Made by a program: the position numbers and the translations under genes
In this document: positions 44,818 to 53,531 of the stretch, piece by piece
Layout of the letters: every line of letters starts with the position of its first letter
Position numbering within the stretch: position 1 is the first letter of the stretch
Notes under the pieces: generated by a model
Told to the model about the DNA's origin: nothing
The model's input: only the letters and a program-made list of their open reading frames with translations
Databases searched by the model: none
DNA from: Nocardiopsis sp. MG754419
GTDB taxonomy: Bacteria > Actinomycetota > Actinomycetes > Streptosporangiales > Streptosporangiaceae
Assembly: GCF_018207095.1 (NCBI RefSeq)
Contig: NZ_QOCZ01000051.1
Coordinates: 1-64,000, forward strand
Direction: 5' to 3'
DNA: 64,000 nt

Positions 44818-44831
44818 TCCACCGCGGTCGA

Positions 44832-44857
44832 TGGGGCGCTCCTCCCGGGGCGCCCCA
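44832..44857 (+). terminator. Hairpin between beta-glucosidase and LacI genes
   Basis: TGGGGCGC and GCGCCCCA form a perfect 8-bp stem around a 10-nt loop, 14 bp after the beta-glucosidase stop. It may be a weak terminator or an attenuator before the regulator gene. Confidence 0.55.
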
Positions 44858-44965
44858 CTCGCGCGTCGTTCCGGGGCCGGTCCGCGGCGGCACGGTGACG
44901 TGACCCTCCACGCCCTCCGTCCGGAACGTCCGGGCGGCACGGTAGACAGTCCAAGGAGCCTCGAA

Positions 44966-45997
44966 GTGGCCAAGAGCGGCGGCCGACAGCGGCCGACCCT
45001 GGAAATGGTGGCGCAACGGGCCGGAGTGGGCCGAGGGACTGTGTCCCGGGTAATCAACGGGTCCTCCCAGGTCAGCCCGCGGACCCGCGAGGCGGTGCAC
45101 AACGCCATCGCGGAACTGGGCTACAGCCCCAACCAGGCCGCGCGCACGCTGGTCACCCGGCGCACCGACACGGTGGCCCTGGTGGTCTCGGAGTCGCGGG
45201 ACCGCCTGTTCGCGGACCCCTTCTTCGCCGACATCATCCGCGGCGTCAGTTCGGTCCTGCACGAACGCGACCTCCAACTGATGCTCACCACCGCCCGCGG
45301 CGAGGCCGAGCACAAGAGGGTGGGCGAGTACCTCAGCGGTGCGCACGTGGACGGCGCCCTGCTGGTCTCCCTGCACCGCGACGACCCTCTCACCACCAGG
45401 CTGGCCGACTCCGGCGTGCCCGTGGTGCACGGAGGCCGGCCCTACTCCGACGTCGCGCCCGCGCCCTTCTGCGTGGACGTCGACAACGTGGAGGGGGGAC
45501 GTGTGGCCACCCGGCACCTGCTGGAGACCGGGCACGAACGGGTCGGCACCATCACCGGTCCCCAGGACATGAACGCGGGTGTGGGGCGTCTCCAGGGTTT
45601 CCGGGAGGCCATGGCCGAGGCCGGTCGACGGGTCGACGAGGACCTGGTGGTGCAGGGCGACTTCAGTGTCGACGGCGGCGCCGAGGCGACCGCGGAGCTG
45701 CTCGACCGGGGGGCGCACCCCGACGCGCTGTTCGTCGCCTCCGACATGATGGCCATCGGTGCCATCCGGACCCTGCGTGAGCGCGGCCTGAGCGTGCCCG
45801 AGGACGTGGCGCTGGTCGGGTTCGACGACAGCCTCATGGCCCAGCACAGCACCCCGTCGTTGACCACGGTCCATCAGCCCACCGTCCAGATGGGTCGGGA
45901 GATGGCGCGCCTGCTCGTGGACGTGGCCATTCCGCGTACCGCCGAGTCGGAGCTGGTCACGTTGGAGACGCATCTGGTCGTCCGCGATTCCGGATGA
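44966..45997 (+). CDS. LacI-family repressor, probable CebR
   Basis: A 343-residue LacI/GalR regulator: HTH PTLEMVAQRAGVGRGTVSRVING with the hinge GYSPNQAARTLVTRR, then a periplasmic-binding-like effector domain ending in LVGFDDSLMAQHSTPSLTTVHQP. GTG 44966 has a perfect AAGGAG at good spacing. It lies 148 bp downstream of the beta-glucosidase that carries a CebR box, so it is the likely CebR equivalent, with cellobiose or a related sugar as inducer (inference). Confidence 0.92.
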   Translation: MAKSGGRQRPTLEMVAQRAGVGRGTVSRVINGSSQVSPRTREAVHNAIAELGYSPNQAARTLVTRRTDTVALVVSESRDRLFADPFFADIIRGVSSVLHERDLQLMLTTARGEAEHKRVGEYLSGAHVDGALLVSLHRDDPLTTRLADSGVPVVHGGRPYSDVAPAPFCVDVDNVEGGRVATRHLLETGHERVGTITGPQDMNAGVGRLQGFREAMAEAGRRVDEDLVVQGDFSVDGGAEATAELLDRGAHPDALFVASDMMAIGAIRTLRERGLSVPEDVALVGFDDSLMAQHSTPSLTTVHQPTVQMGREMARLLVDVAIPRTAESELVTLETHLVVRDSG

Positions 45998-46129
45998 ACC
46001 GGCGGTCGGTTCGGTACGGGATCCCTTACCCCGCCGCCGAGCCGGACTTTCGTCCCATTCATCCCTCTGGACTCGCCGGTCCCGCCTGTGCGAGGCTGGT
46101 CCGGATTTCGGGGGAGACGGTGGGAGCGC

Positions 46130-46354
46130 ATGGATCCGACGCGGGAGCCGACCCACACCCGGTGCGCCATCGCCCAGTGCGTTCGATGCGACCGGGACGG
46201 ACTCGACTGCAGGTACTGCTCCGGCACCGGATGGTGGCGGCCCGAGCGTCCGCATCGGGAGGCCAGTGGGGTGATCGTCTGGTCCCGGATCGACGAACCC
46301 TGCCGTGGCTGCGCCGGGACCGGCAAGGAGCACGGTCCCGTGGTCACGTCCTGA
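46130..46354 (+). CDS. Small zinc-ribbon protein with CxxCxGxG-like motifs
   Basis: The 74-residue protein has CVRCDRDGLDCRYCSGTGWW and, near the end, EPCRGCAGTGKEHG. These repeat the C-x-x-C-x-G-x-G pattern of DnaJ-type zinc centres. ATG 46130 is preceded by GTGGGAGC. No known small family could be named. It stands alone between the LacI gene and the FAH-like gene. Confidence 0.65.
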   Translation: MDPTREPTHTRCAIAQCVRCDRDGLDCRYCSGTGWWRPERPHREASGVIVWSRIDEPCRGCAGTGKEHGPVVTS

Positions 46355-46504
46355 GCCCCGTCCGGTCCGTGCAAAAGTGGGTGTGAGGATCATGGGCACG
46401 CCACCCGCAGCGGGGCGTGTTCCGTGGACGTCGCCCGCCGGTCGGCGGGAGGGGGTCGTCCGTACGCCCCCGGGGACGGGAACAGCACAGGGGGAGTGGG
46501 CACA

Positions 46505-47170
46505 TTGCGCTGGGTCACCTATCTGTCGCCGAGTGGTGGTGGCACCCGGGTGGGCGCCCTCGATGACGGCGACGTGATGGGCAGCCCCGACCAGGACGGC
46601 CTGGACCGGCTGCTGGAAGCCGGCCTGGCCGCGTTGGAGGCCGCACACCGACGCGCCGTCGAGGGCGCCATCGAGATCATCGTGGAGCCGGAGGCGCGCA
46701 TGTGCGCCCCCGTCGCGCCCCGCACCCTGGTACCGGTCCGGGTGGGGGACCAGGAGTTCGAGATCCACCCCGAACTGGTGCGCGGGGTCGACGACGCGGT
46801 ACTCCCCGAGGCCCGGGTCGCGTGTGTGGGCGTGGCGGCGGTCGCCGTCGGACCGGGGCAGGCCCTGGCCTACACCCCCGCCTGCCTGTGGCTGGACGGC
46901 GCCGGCGACGGCGTGCAGCTCATCCTGGGACCCGTCCTGACCACCGCCGACGAGCTGGAACTCGGTGCGGTGGAGCTGGCCACCTCGGTGGAGGAACAGG
47001 AGAACGGCCGTGGGCGGGTCGACCTCGGCGACCCTCGCCTCACGTCCGGACCCGGGCGGGTGCACGCGGTGCTGCCGATCGTCACCCCGCGACTGGAGGC
47101 GGACGACGAGTTGTTCGTCGACGCCGGGGAACTGGGCACCTTCGAGGTCAGGGTCGGCTCCCAGGTCTGA
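46505..47170 (+). CDS. Fumarylacetoacetate hydrolase-like protein, catalytic residues not evident
   Basis: The 221-residue protein starts LRWVTYLSPSGGGTRVGALDDGDV, like the N-terminal part of FAH-family enzymes. Later LGPVLTTADEL resembles their core. The metal-binding E-x-E...D set of active FAH enzymes is not visible, and the protein is shorter than usual. TTG 46505 follows GGGGGAG at 7 nt; GTG 46496 is the alternative. It may be a non-catalytic relative. Confidence 0.6.
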   Translation: MRWVTYLSPSGGGTRVGALDDGDVMGSPDQDGLDRLLEAGLAALEAAHRRAVEGAIEIIVEPEARMCAPVAPRTLVPVRVGDQEFEIHPELVRGVDDAVLPEARVACVGVAAVAVGPGQALAYTPACLWLDGAGDGVQLILGPVLTTADELELGAVELATSVEEQENGRGRVDLGDPRLTSGPGRVHAVLPIVTPRLEADDELFVDAGELGTFEVRVGSQV

Positions 47171-47191
47171 ACGCGGGGGCGTGCCGCCCGG

Positions 47192-48475
47192 TCAGGGCGT
47201 GTACTCCCAGTGCCAGGGCTCGAACCCGCCGCGTGCCCAGTCGGGGTTGTCCCAGCCGTGGGAGGGGGCCTGGTCGAGCATCCAGCGGTGCTCGGCGGTC
47301 CCCACCTCGTTGACGCCGCCGCACAGGTCCACGGCGATCCCCAGTCCGTGGGCGCTCGTCCCGGGCCGGGCGGCCATGCCGGGCAGCATCTCCTGGAACA
47401 GGCGGACCTGCTCGTGATAGGGCCGATAGGAGTCGGTCACGCACATCGGGCGACCGAACTCGGCGCGATAGGCCTCGTCGAGCGCGACGAAGGACTCCGC
47501 CGCGTCGGCGCGCAGCATCTCGCCGGCCTGGGGTAGCGGGCACAGCACGGTGTCGGGGATGTGACCGTTGTCGAAGCCCGCGACGTCGTCGCCGGCGCAC
47601 ACGCCCTCCGACGCCTCCCGCGCCTCCGTGGCCTCGGCGGGGTCCGCGGCCGCCGCCGGTTCCGTGTCCGGGACCGGTCCGGAGGCCTCCGCCGCGCGGT
47701 CCGACCGCGCCTCGTCCGCACCGTCGTCGGTGTCCTCGTCCTGCGGGTCGTCGGGTTCGGTCGCGGCGAGGGCCTCCTCCAACGCCGTCTGCTGTTCCAG
47801 GAGTCCCCGGGCGCGTTCCTCCTGCGCCTCGATGGCCTCCTCGGCGGACTCCCGTGCCTCCTTCGCGTCCTCGGTGGCCTCGTGCTGTTCCTCCTCGGCG
47901 GCGCCGGCCGCCTCGGAGAGGGTGTCGGCCGCCACACGGGCGGCCTCGGCCCGCCCCAGGTCCGCGGAGCGGTGCTCACCGAGCAGGACCAGGTAGGCGC
48001 CGCGTTCCAGGAGCCCCACGGGCCCCTCGGAACCGGTCCAGGCCTGGGCGATGTCCAGGTCGGCGCCCTTGTAGGCCCCGGCGGCCTGGCGTGCCGCGTT
48101 CAGGCGCCGGTCCTCCCGGTGCTCGGCCGCGGTCCGGGAGCGGCGGTCCGCGGCCTCGCGGGCCTCGGTGGCCTCGTCCAGACGCGCGGCCTCCCGGAGA
48201 TAGACCTCGATCCTCTCCGAGGCCTGTTCACGCAGAGCCGCCACGTCCGATCGGGCGGTGGCGAGTTCCACCCGGAGTACCTCCAGGTCGTTCGGGGGCG
48301 CGGCCGCGGCGGGGGCGGCGAGGGCGAGCGTGGACAGCAGGGCGACGCCCAAAGGAAGCAGTCCGTTGACCGAAATCTGGCGGCTCGAAGCGACCCTTGC
48401 TGACGTGCTCGGACATCCCAGTGTGTCCGTCGCCTCGCTGCGGGTGATCGACTGTGGGCGTGGCGCGGTGCGCAT
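47192..48475 (-). CDS. Secreted coiled-coil D-alanyl-D-alanine carboxypeptidase (VanY/M15B)
   Basis: Exported 427-residue protein. A signal peptide around residues 30-60 ends in ALAAPAAAAPP. About 190 residues of Ala/Glu/Arg coiled coil follow, then an acidic linker, then an M15B peptidase domain. That domain has CVTDSYRPYHEQVRLF, GTSAHGLGIAVDLCGG (zinc His and Asp) and FEPWHWEY (zinc His). It should trim peptidoglycan stem peptides. ATG 48475 has GGGGGGAG upstream. It is divergent from the conservon kinase gene and similar in layout to the gene at 38875. Confidence 0.9.
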   Translation of the reverse strand: MRTAPRPQSITRSEATDTLGCPSTSARVASSRQISVNGLLPLGVALLSTLALAAPAAAAPPNDLEVLRVELATARSDVAALREQASERIEVYLREAARLDEATEAREAADRRSRTAAEHREDRRLNAARQAAGAYKGADLDIAQAWTGSEGPVGLLERGAYLVLLGEHRSADLGRAEAARVAADTLSEAAGAAEEEQHEATEDAKEARESAEEAIEAQEERARGLLEQQTALEEALAATEPDDPQDEDTDDGADEARSDRAAEASGPVPDTEPAAAADPAEATEAREASEGVCAGDDVAGFDNGHIPDTVLCPLPQAGEMLRADAAESFVALDEAYRAEFGRPMCVTDSYRPYHEQVRLFQEMLPGMAARPGTSAHGLGIAVDLCGGVNEVGTAEHRWMLDQAPSHGWDNPDWARGGFEPWHWEYTP

Positions 48476-48935
48476 CTCCGAAACTCCCCCCGGACCTGCG
48501 TGTACGTCCTGTCACGATGTCACGTGTCGTCGCTCTTGGTAACGAGGCGGGGGGTGTGTCCAAATAGTTACCTCAATGTCCGAGGGGTTTTCGGTCTCCC
48601 CATCTGACCTGGGGGATTGGTCATAATGGGGGCAGAGTGGGCATTATGACCCCCGGTCAGCGCTGTGGATCTCGATCAATCGGTACAAACGGCCGAAGCG
48701 AGCGCTTCGCGCCCATTGGTACGCTATCCACCGCACGCGCACCTCGACAGGATCTGGTGTGCGGCTCCTCTCCTCCCAGGCGAGTCCGGCGGACAGTCTT
48801 CACATCTCCCCACACTCCCACCGCTTCCTGCATCTGGTGGACCACGTGGTCTCTACCGATTTTCCGGTCCGGAGCGGTTCCACCCCTGGGTTCAACAGCC
48901 GTTCGAGGCGGTGACACGAAAGGTTGCGAGGGTCC
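48476..48935. other. Divergent promoter region of vanY-like gene and conservon
   Basis: About 460 bp with no gene and lower GC than its surroundings. A perfect 10-bp inverted repeat lies at 48619-48651. GGTAAC and GTTACC form a further 6-bp inverted repeat near 48538-48573. Confidence 0.45.
48619..48651. promoter_or_regulatory. Perfect 10-bp inverted repeat upstream of the conservon
   Basis: GGTCATAATG and CATTATGACC flank 13 G-rich bases. The arms are AT-rich in a GC-rich genome, more like a dimeric regulator site than a terminator. It lies about 285 bp before the kinase start and 144 bp before the carboxypeptidase start. Confidence 0.5.
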
Positions 48936-51900
48936 GTGTCGACACGAGCGACGAAGAACGAGGCCGGCGCACAAGGCGAGGCCCCACAGGCCGAACACGC
49001 CGACGCCAGGCCCCGGCGCAAAGCCAACCGGTGGCGGCCACGTAACTGGCGGGTGCGCTCCCGACTGGTGGCCCTCATCGTCATTCCCACCGCCGTGGCG
49101 CTCGCGCTCGGCGGCCTGAGGGTCTACGAGGCCTCGGTCTCCACGGTCACCCACGCCCACATCGAGGACAGAGCCGAGATCGGTGTCCTCATCGTGGAGC
49201 TGGCCAACCAACTGGGTCGTGAACGCACGGCCGGCGCGGTCTACATCTCCGACAGCGCGGACCCGGGCAGCCGCTCGGACGCCCTCCGCCAGGAGCTCGA
49301 CGACGAGCGGGACTCCTCCCGCGACCTCCAGAGCACGCTGACCGCCCGTCTCGACGACATGGGCGAGATGGACGGCGACCTGGCCCAGGGGCGCCTCTCG
49401 ACGATGCGCAGCCAACTCGCCACCCTGGAGTCCCTGCGCACCGAGGTCGACGAGACCCGCATCACGGTCCTGCCCGTGGTCACCAAGTACCGGACCGTCA
49501 TCCGGTCGCTCGCGGACTTCAACCAGACGATCGCGGACGAGACGAACGACACCGAGCTGCGGGAGAGCGTTCGCGCCCTCACCGCCCTGTCGAACGCCCG
49601 CGACCAGCTGTCCTACGAGACGGCGCTGATGGGCCACTCACTGGCTCGTAACCAGATGACCGGCGGTATCGCCGAGGCCATCGACTCCAGCCGGGCGCGC
49701 TACGACAACGAGGTCTCCAACTTCGTCCAGGCGGCCAGCGCCGAACAGCGCTCGATCTTCGACGAGAACTTCACGGGTCTGGAGGTCAGCCAGGTCTCCA
49801 CCATGCGCATGCGCGTCATGTACCGCGCCGAGCGCGGGGACGACCTCACCGGCGTGACCGCCAACGACGGCCCCGAGGACTACAAGGAGATCTCCGACAT
49901 CGCCCTCGAACGCCTCCACGCGGTCGAGACCGGACTGGCCGAGGGCATCTCGGACGACGCCAACGACCTGCGCGGCGCCGCGCTGATCCGCACGATCATC
50001 GACCTCGTCATCGTCGCCGGCGTGCTCCTGGCCGTCTTCATCCTCACCTCGCTCGTGGTCCGCTCCCTGGTGCGCCCGCTGCGCACCCTGGAGGACGGCG
50101 CCCGACGCGTCGCCGAGCGCGACCTGCCGGACGCGATCAACCGGATGCAGGAGGCGGGCTCGGTCCCCGACACCGTCAAGGTGACGCCCATCGAGGTCGA
50201 CACCCAGGACGAGATCGGCGAGGTCGCCCGTGCCTTCGACGACGTCCACCGCGTGGCCCTGACACTGGCCTCCGACGAGGCCGCGCTGCGCAGCAACGTC
50301 AACGCGATGTTCGTCAACCTGTCCCGCCGAAGCCAGACCCTGGTGGAGCGGCAGCTGCGTCTGATCGACGGCCTGGAGCAGTCCGAGCAGGACTCCGACC
50401 GTCTGTCCGACCTCTTCCAGCTGGACCACCTGGCGACCCGTATGCGCCGGAACAACGAGAACCTGCTGGTCCTCTCCGGCCAGGACAACACCCGTAAGTG
50501 GGCCCAGCCCGTCCCGCTGGTCGACGTCCTCCGCGGCGCCGTCTCCGAGGTCGAGCAGTACGAGCGCGTCAACGTGCGCGCCCCCTCCCACATCTCGGTC
50601 CTCGGCCGACCGGTCAACGACGTCATCCACCTCGTCGCCGAGCTGGTGGAGAACGCCACCGCCTTCTCCCCGCACGACACCGAGGTGCTCGTCAGCGCCA
50701 AGAGCCTGGACAGCGGTGTCGTCCAGGTCGACGTGACCGACAGCGGTATCGGCATGGCCCCGGACGACCTCGCGGGCATCAACGCCCGTCTGGCCGCTCC
50801 GCCGGTCATCGACGTCGCGGTCTCGCGCCGCATGGGTCTGTTCGTGGTCTCGCGCCTGGCGCACCGACACGGCATCAAGCTGAACCTCAAGGAGGCGCAC
50901 GGCGGCGGTACCACCGCGACCGTGATCTTCCCGCCGGACCTGCTCATCACGCCGGTCGAGGGCCAGCACGCCCTCGGCGGCCCGGGCGCCCGTCCCGAGC
51001 TCTCCGCGGGTGCGCCCGATACCTTCGCCGACGCCCAGGCGGCCTTCGCGGCCACCCCGGCGGCGGAGGAGCCCGGCGACCCCTGGCAGCACCAGGACGG
51101 GGGCGGCCTCTCCCCGAACGACATGGGCGGTCTGCCCAAGCGCACCCCGGGTGGGGGACGTTCCGAGGAGCACCCGCCCAGCGGTCAGGACCTGTGGAAG
51201 AACGAGGACCCCGGAACCGGTTCGGTCTGGGAGGCCCCCAAGCGGGCCGAGGGGCTCTCGCCCACCAACGGCGCCTTCGACCAGGGTGCCGGGTCCGTGG
51301 TGGACCCCTACGACACGCCGGAGGAGGACGAGCCGAGGCCCCAGGACACCGGCCGCAGCCTGTTCGACCCGGCGCCCCGCTCCACCGACAGCGGCTCGTA
51401 CAGCGGCCCGAACAGTGGTGCGTTCCGACGGGACTCCGACACCGGCGCCTTCCGTCGGCCGCCGGCGGACACCGGTGCCTTCCGTCGGCCCACCGAGGCC
51501 GAACGGCGGGAGAGCGACTCCTACGACGCCTTCGGCGGCGGCAGGAACCGTTCCACCGGTGACACCGGGTCCCGTGACACCGGCGTCCAGCGGGGCGGAG
51601 CCTTCGACACCTCCTCCACGGGTGGTTACGACAACGGCTCCCACGGTGCCCACGACGGCGCCTCCACGAGTTCCTACGACACCGGCTCGCACCATCGGGG
51701 CGCCGACCACGGGGACGCCAGCACGGAGACCTTCCCGGCGATCTCCGCCTGGGACTCCGCGCCGCCCGCCCCGGAGCAGACCCAGCGTCCGCGTCCGACC
51801 GAGCCCCACGAGGCCGGAGGCCGACGCAACGGTGCCGGCGACGGTCGCGAGGGCTACGGCTCCACCGCCTACCTGTCCCGCCGCTACGGCGGCACCCAGG

Positions 51901-52379
51901 GACCGAACAACACCGTCGTGCCCCCCACGCCCGTCGGTGAGGGCTCCGACTCGCTGCCGATCTTCGACGCGATCGAGTCCAACTGGTTCAAGCGCCGGAG
52001 CGGTGGCCCGACCGTGGATGCCACCGAAACCGGTCCGATTCCGCAGGTGCAGCCGGCCGAAAGCCGTCCCACCAGCAAGGAACCGGCTCCGCAGCCTGAC
52101 CAGAACTCGCGTTCGGAGCAGGACTGGAACTCCGCCGCCGACCGCGGGTGGAAGGCGGCGCGTACCGCCGCCGAACCTCTCGCGGGAGGTCTGACCACCT
52201 CGGGCTTGCCAAAACGGGTTCCCAAGGCAAACCTTGTTCCTGGGACCGCACCCAAACCGGAGAACTTCAAGCAGATGCCGACCCGTAGCGCGGACCGTGT
52301 CCGCAACCGGTTCTCCGGTCTGCAGAAGGGTGTTCGGGAGGGGCGCAACAGGCGCGGCGACGAAACGGCGGAGGAGTGA
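48936..52379 (+). CDS. Conservon sensor histidine kinase, CvnA-like with nitrate-sensor (NIT) domain
   Basis: Membrane histidine kinase of 1147 residues, first gene of a conservon. In order: a basic disordered N-terminus; one helix (LVALIVIPTAVALALGGLRV); an extracytoplasmic NIT-type helical sensor to about residue 330; a second helix (VIVAGVLLAVFILTSLVV); HAMP; a DHp-like LFQLDHLATRMRR; and the ATPase N box ELVENATAFSPH with DSGIGM. The last 450 residues are disordered and repetitive, with three GAFRR units near 51417-51495. GTG 48936 has GAGGG upstream. Known conservon kinases act with the three downstream proteins in a G-protein-like complex at the membrane. Confidence 0.9.
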   Translation: MSTRATKNEAGAQGEAPQAEHADARPRRKANRWRPRNWRVRSRLVALIVIPTAVALALGGLRVYEASVSTVTHAHIEDRAEIGVLIVELANQLGRERTAGAVYISDSADPGSRSDALRQELDDERDSSRDLQSTLTARLDDMGEMDGDLAQGRLSTMRSQLATLESLRTEVDETRITVLPVVTKYRTVIRSLADFNQTIADETNDTELRESVRALTALSNARDQLSYETALMGHSLARNQMTGGIAEAIDSSRARYDNEVSNFVQAASAEQRSIFDENFTGLEVSQVSTMRMRVMYRAERGDDLTGVTANDGPEDYKEISDIALERLHAVETGLAEGISDDANDLRGAALIRTIIDLVIVAGVLLAVFILTSLVVRSLVRPLRTLEDGARRVAERDLPDAINRMQEAGSVPDTVKVTPIEVDTQDEIGEVARAFDDVHRVALTLASDEAALRSNVNAMFVNLSRRSQTLVERQLRLIDGLEQSEQDSDRLSDLFQLDHLATRMRRNNENLLVLSGQDNTRKWAQPVPLVDVLRGAVSEVEQYERVNVRAPSHISVLGRPVNDVIHLVAELVENATAFSPHDTEVLVSAKSLDSGVVQVDVTDSGIGMAPDDLAGINARLAAPPVIDVAVSRRMGLFVVSRLAHRHGIKLNLKEAHGGGTTATVIFPPDLLITPVEGQHALGGPGARPELSAGAPDTFADAQAAFAATPAAEEPGDPWQHQDGGGLSPNDMGGLPKRTPGGGRSEEHPPSGQDLWKNEDPGTGSVWEAPKRAEGLSPTNGAFDQGAGSVVDPYDTPEEDEPRPQDTGRSLFDPAPRSTDSGSYSGPNSGAFRRDSDTGAFRRPPADTGAFRRPTEAERRESDSYDAFGGGRNRSTGDTGSRDTGVQRGGAFDTSSTGGYDNGSHGAHDGASTSSYDTGSHHRGADHGDASTETFPAISAWDSAPPAPEQTQRPRPTEPHEAGGRRNGAGDGREGYGSTAYLSRRYGGTQGPNNTVVPPTPVGEGSDSLPIFDAIESNWFKRRSGGPTVDATETGPIPQVQPAESRPTSKEPAPQPDQNSRSEQDWNSAADRGWKAARTAAEPLAGGLTTSGLPKRVPKANLVPGTAPKPENFKQMPTRSADRVRNRFSGLQKGVREGRNRRGDETAEE

Positions 52380-52611
52380 CCCACGTGGCCGGTGGCGGGA
52401 CGGGGTCCCCCTTATTCCGGGAAGCAGGATGCAATAGCATCTACCGAGCTTCTCGGACGCACCACACCCATCGCTTGACGAGAACAGAACACCAGACTCC
52501 CGGTCTCCCCCACCGGAGGAGCCGGGAAGTTCGCAGAGGCAGTGCTGTCACATGCCGTGCCGGCGGTAGCAGTGCCGAAAGACCAGCCGGCGAACTTGGA
52601 CAGGAGATCAG

Positions 52612-53013
52612 ATGAGTCGACAGGTCAATGAACTCAACTGGTTGATCACTGACTTTGCCGACCGGGTACCCGATGTCGCCCACGCGATCGTCGTCTCCTC
52701 GGACGGCCTTCCGTTGGCGTCGTCCGCGGGGTTCCCCACCGACAGGGCGGACCAGCTGGCGGCGATCGCCTCCGGCCTGTCCAGCCTGACCCAGGGCGCG
52801 TCCCGGGTGTTCGAGGGCGGTGCGGTCGCCCAGACCGTCGTGGAGATGGAGCGGGGGCTGATGCTCATCATGGCCATCAGCGACGGCTCCTGCCTCGCGG
52901 TCCTCGCGGCCGCCGAGAGCGACCTCGGTCTGGTCGCGTACGAGATGACCCTGCTCGTCGAGCGGGCGGGGCGGGCGCTGACACCAACGGCGCGCACCTC
53001 GGGAATCCACTGA
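52612..53013 (+). CDS. Roadblock/LC7 domain protein, CvnB-like
   Basis: The 133-residue roadblock/LC7 protein (LNWLITDFADRVPDVAHAIVVSSDGLPLASS, MERGLMLIMAISDGSCLAVLAA) is the second conservon component. Roadblock proteins regulate small GTPases. It has a GGACAGGAG ribosome-binding site. The 232-bp gap after the kinase gene is longer than usual and contains TTGACG, so a secondary promoter is possible. Confidence 0.93.
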   Translation: MSRQVNELNWLITDFADRVPDVAHAIVVSSDGLPLASSAGFPTDRADQLAAIASGLSSLTQGASRVFEGGAVAQTVVEMERGLMLIMAISDGSCLAVLAAAESDLGLVAYEMTLLVERAGRALTPTARTSGIH

Positions 53014-53033
53014 TCCACCACCGACAGGAGGAA

Positions 53034-53531
53034 GTGGTGGCACCTCACAGTAGAGATGCCGGGAGCGCCTCGTGGTTCGGTCAACAGCCGGGCCATCCCT
53101 CCACCGGAGGGATGCCGGCCGTACCGGGCGGCGGAGATGTTCCTCGACCAATCCAACAACCGTATGACCAACGACCCGCGCCGGGCGGCAGCGCACCCAG
53201 TTCGCTGGTGCGTCCGTACGCGGTCACGAAGGGCCGTACCAAGCCGAAGTCGCAGCTTCCCCTGGAAGCACTGATCTCGGCCACGGCTGCGGCTCGGAAC
53301 GAGTCGGGCACGCTGACGCCTGAATGGCAGGCGATCAGTGACCTGTGTCGGGAATGGCGTTCCGTCGCGGAGATCTCCGCGTTGTTGCGGATGCCCCTCG
53401 GCGTGGCGCGGGTGCTTGTGGCGGACATGTCCGAGCAGGGACTGGTCCAGATCAGGTCCTCGCTCAACAATGACGCTCGCCCCAACACCAACCTGCTTGA
53501 AAGGGTGCTCAGTGGACTTCGCAAGCTCTAG
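53034..53531 (+). CDS. DUF742 protein, CvnC-like
   Basis: Third conservon protein, 165 residues. After a disordered Pro/Gly start, the DUF742 domain runs from LVRPYAVTKGRTKP to LVQIRSSLNN and looks like a winged-helix-type fold (WRSVAEISALLRMPLGVARVLVADM). Two GTG codons at 53034 and 53037 follow AGGAGG; the second has the better spacing. It overlaps the GTPase gene by about 20 nt. Confidence 0.93.
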   Translation: MVAPHSRDAGSASWFGQQPGHPSTGGMPAVPGGGDVPRPIQQPYDQRPAPGGSAPSSLVRPYAVTKGRTKPKSQLPLEALISATAAARNESGTLTPEWQAISDLCREWRSVAEISALLRMPLGVARVLVADMSEQGLVQIRSSLNNDARPNTNLLERVLSGLRKL

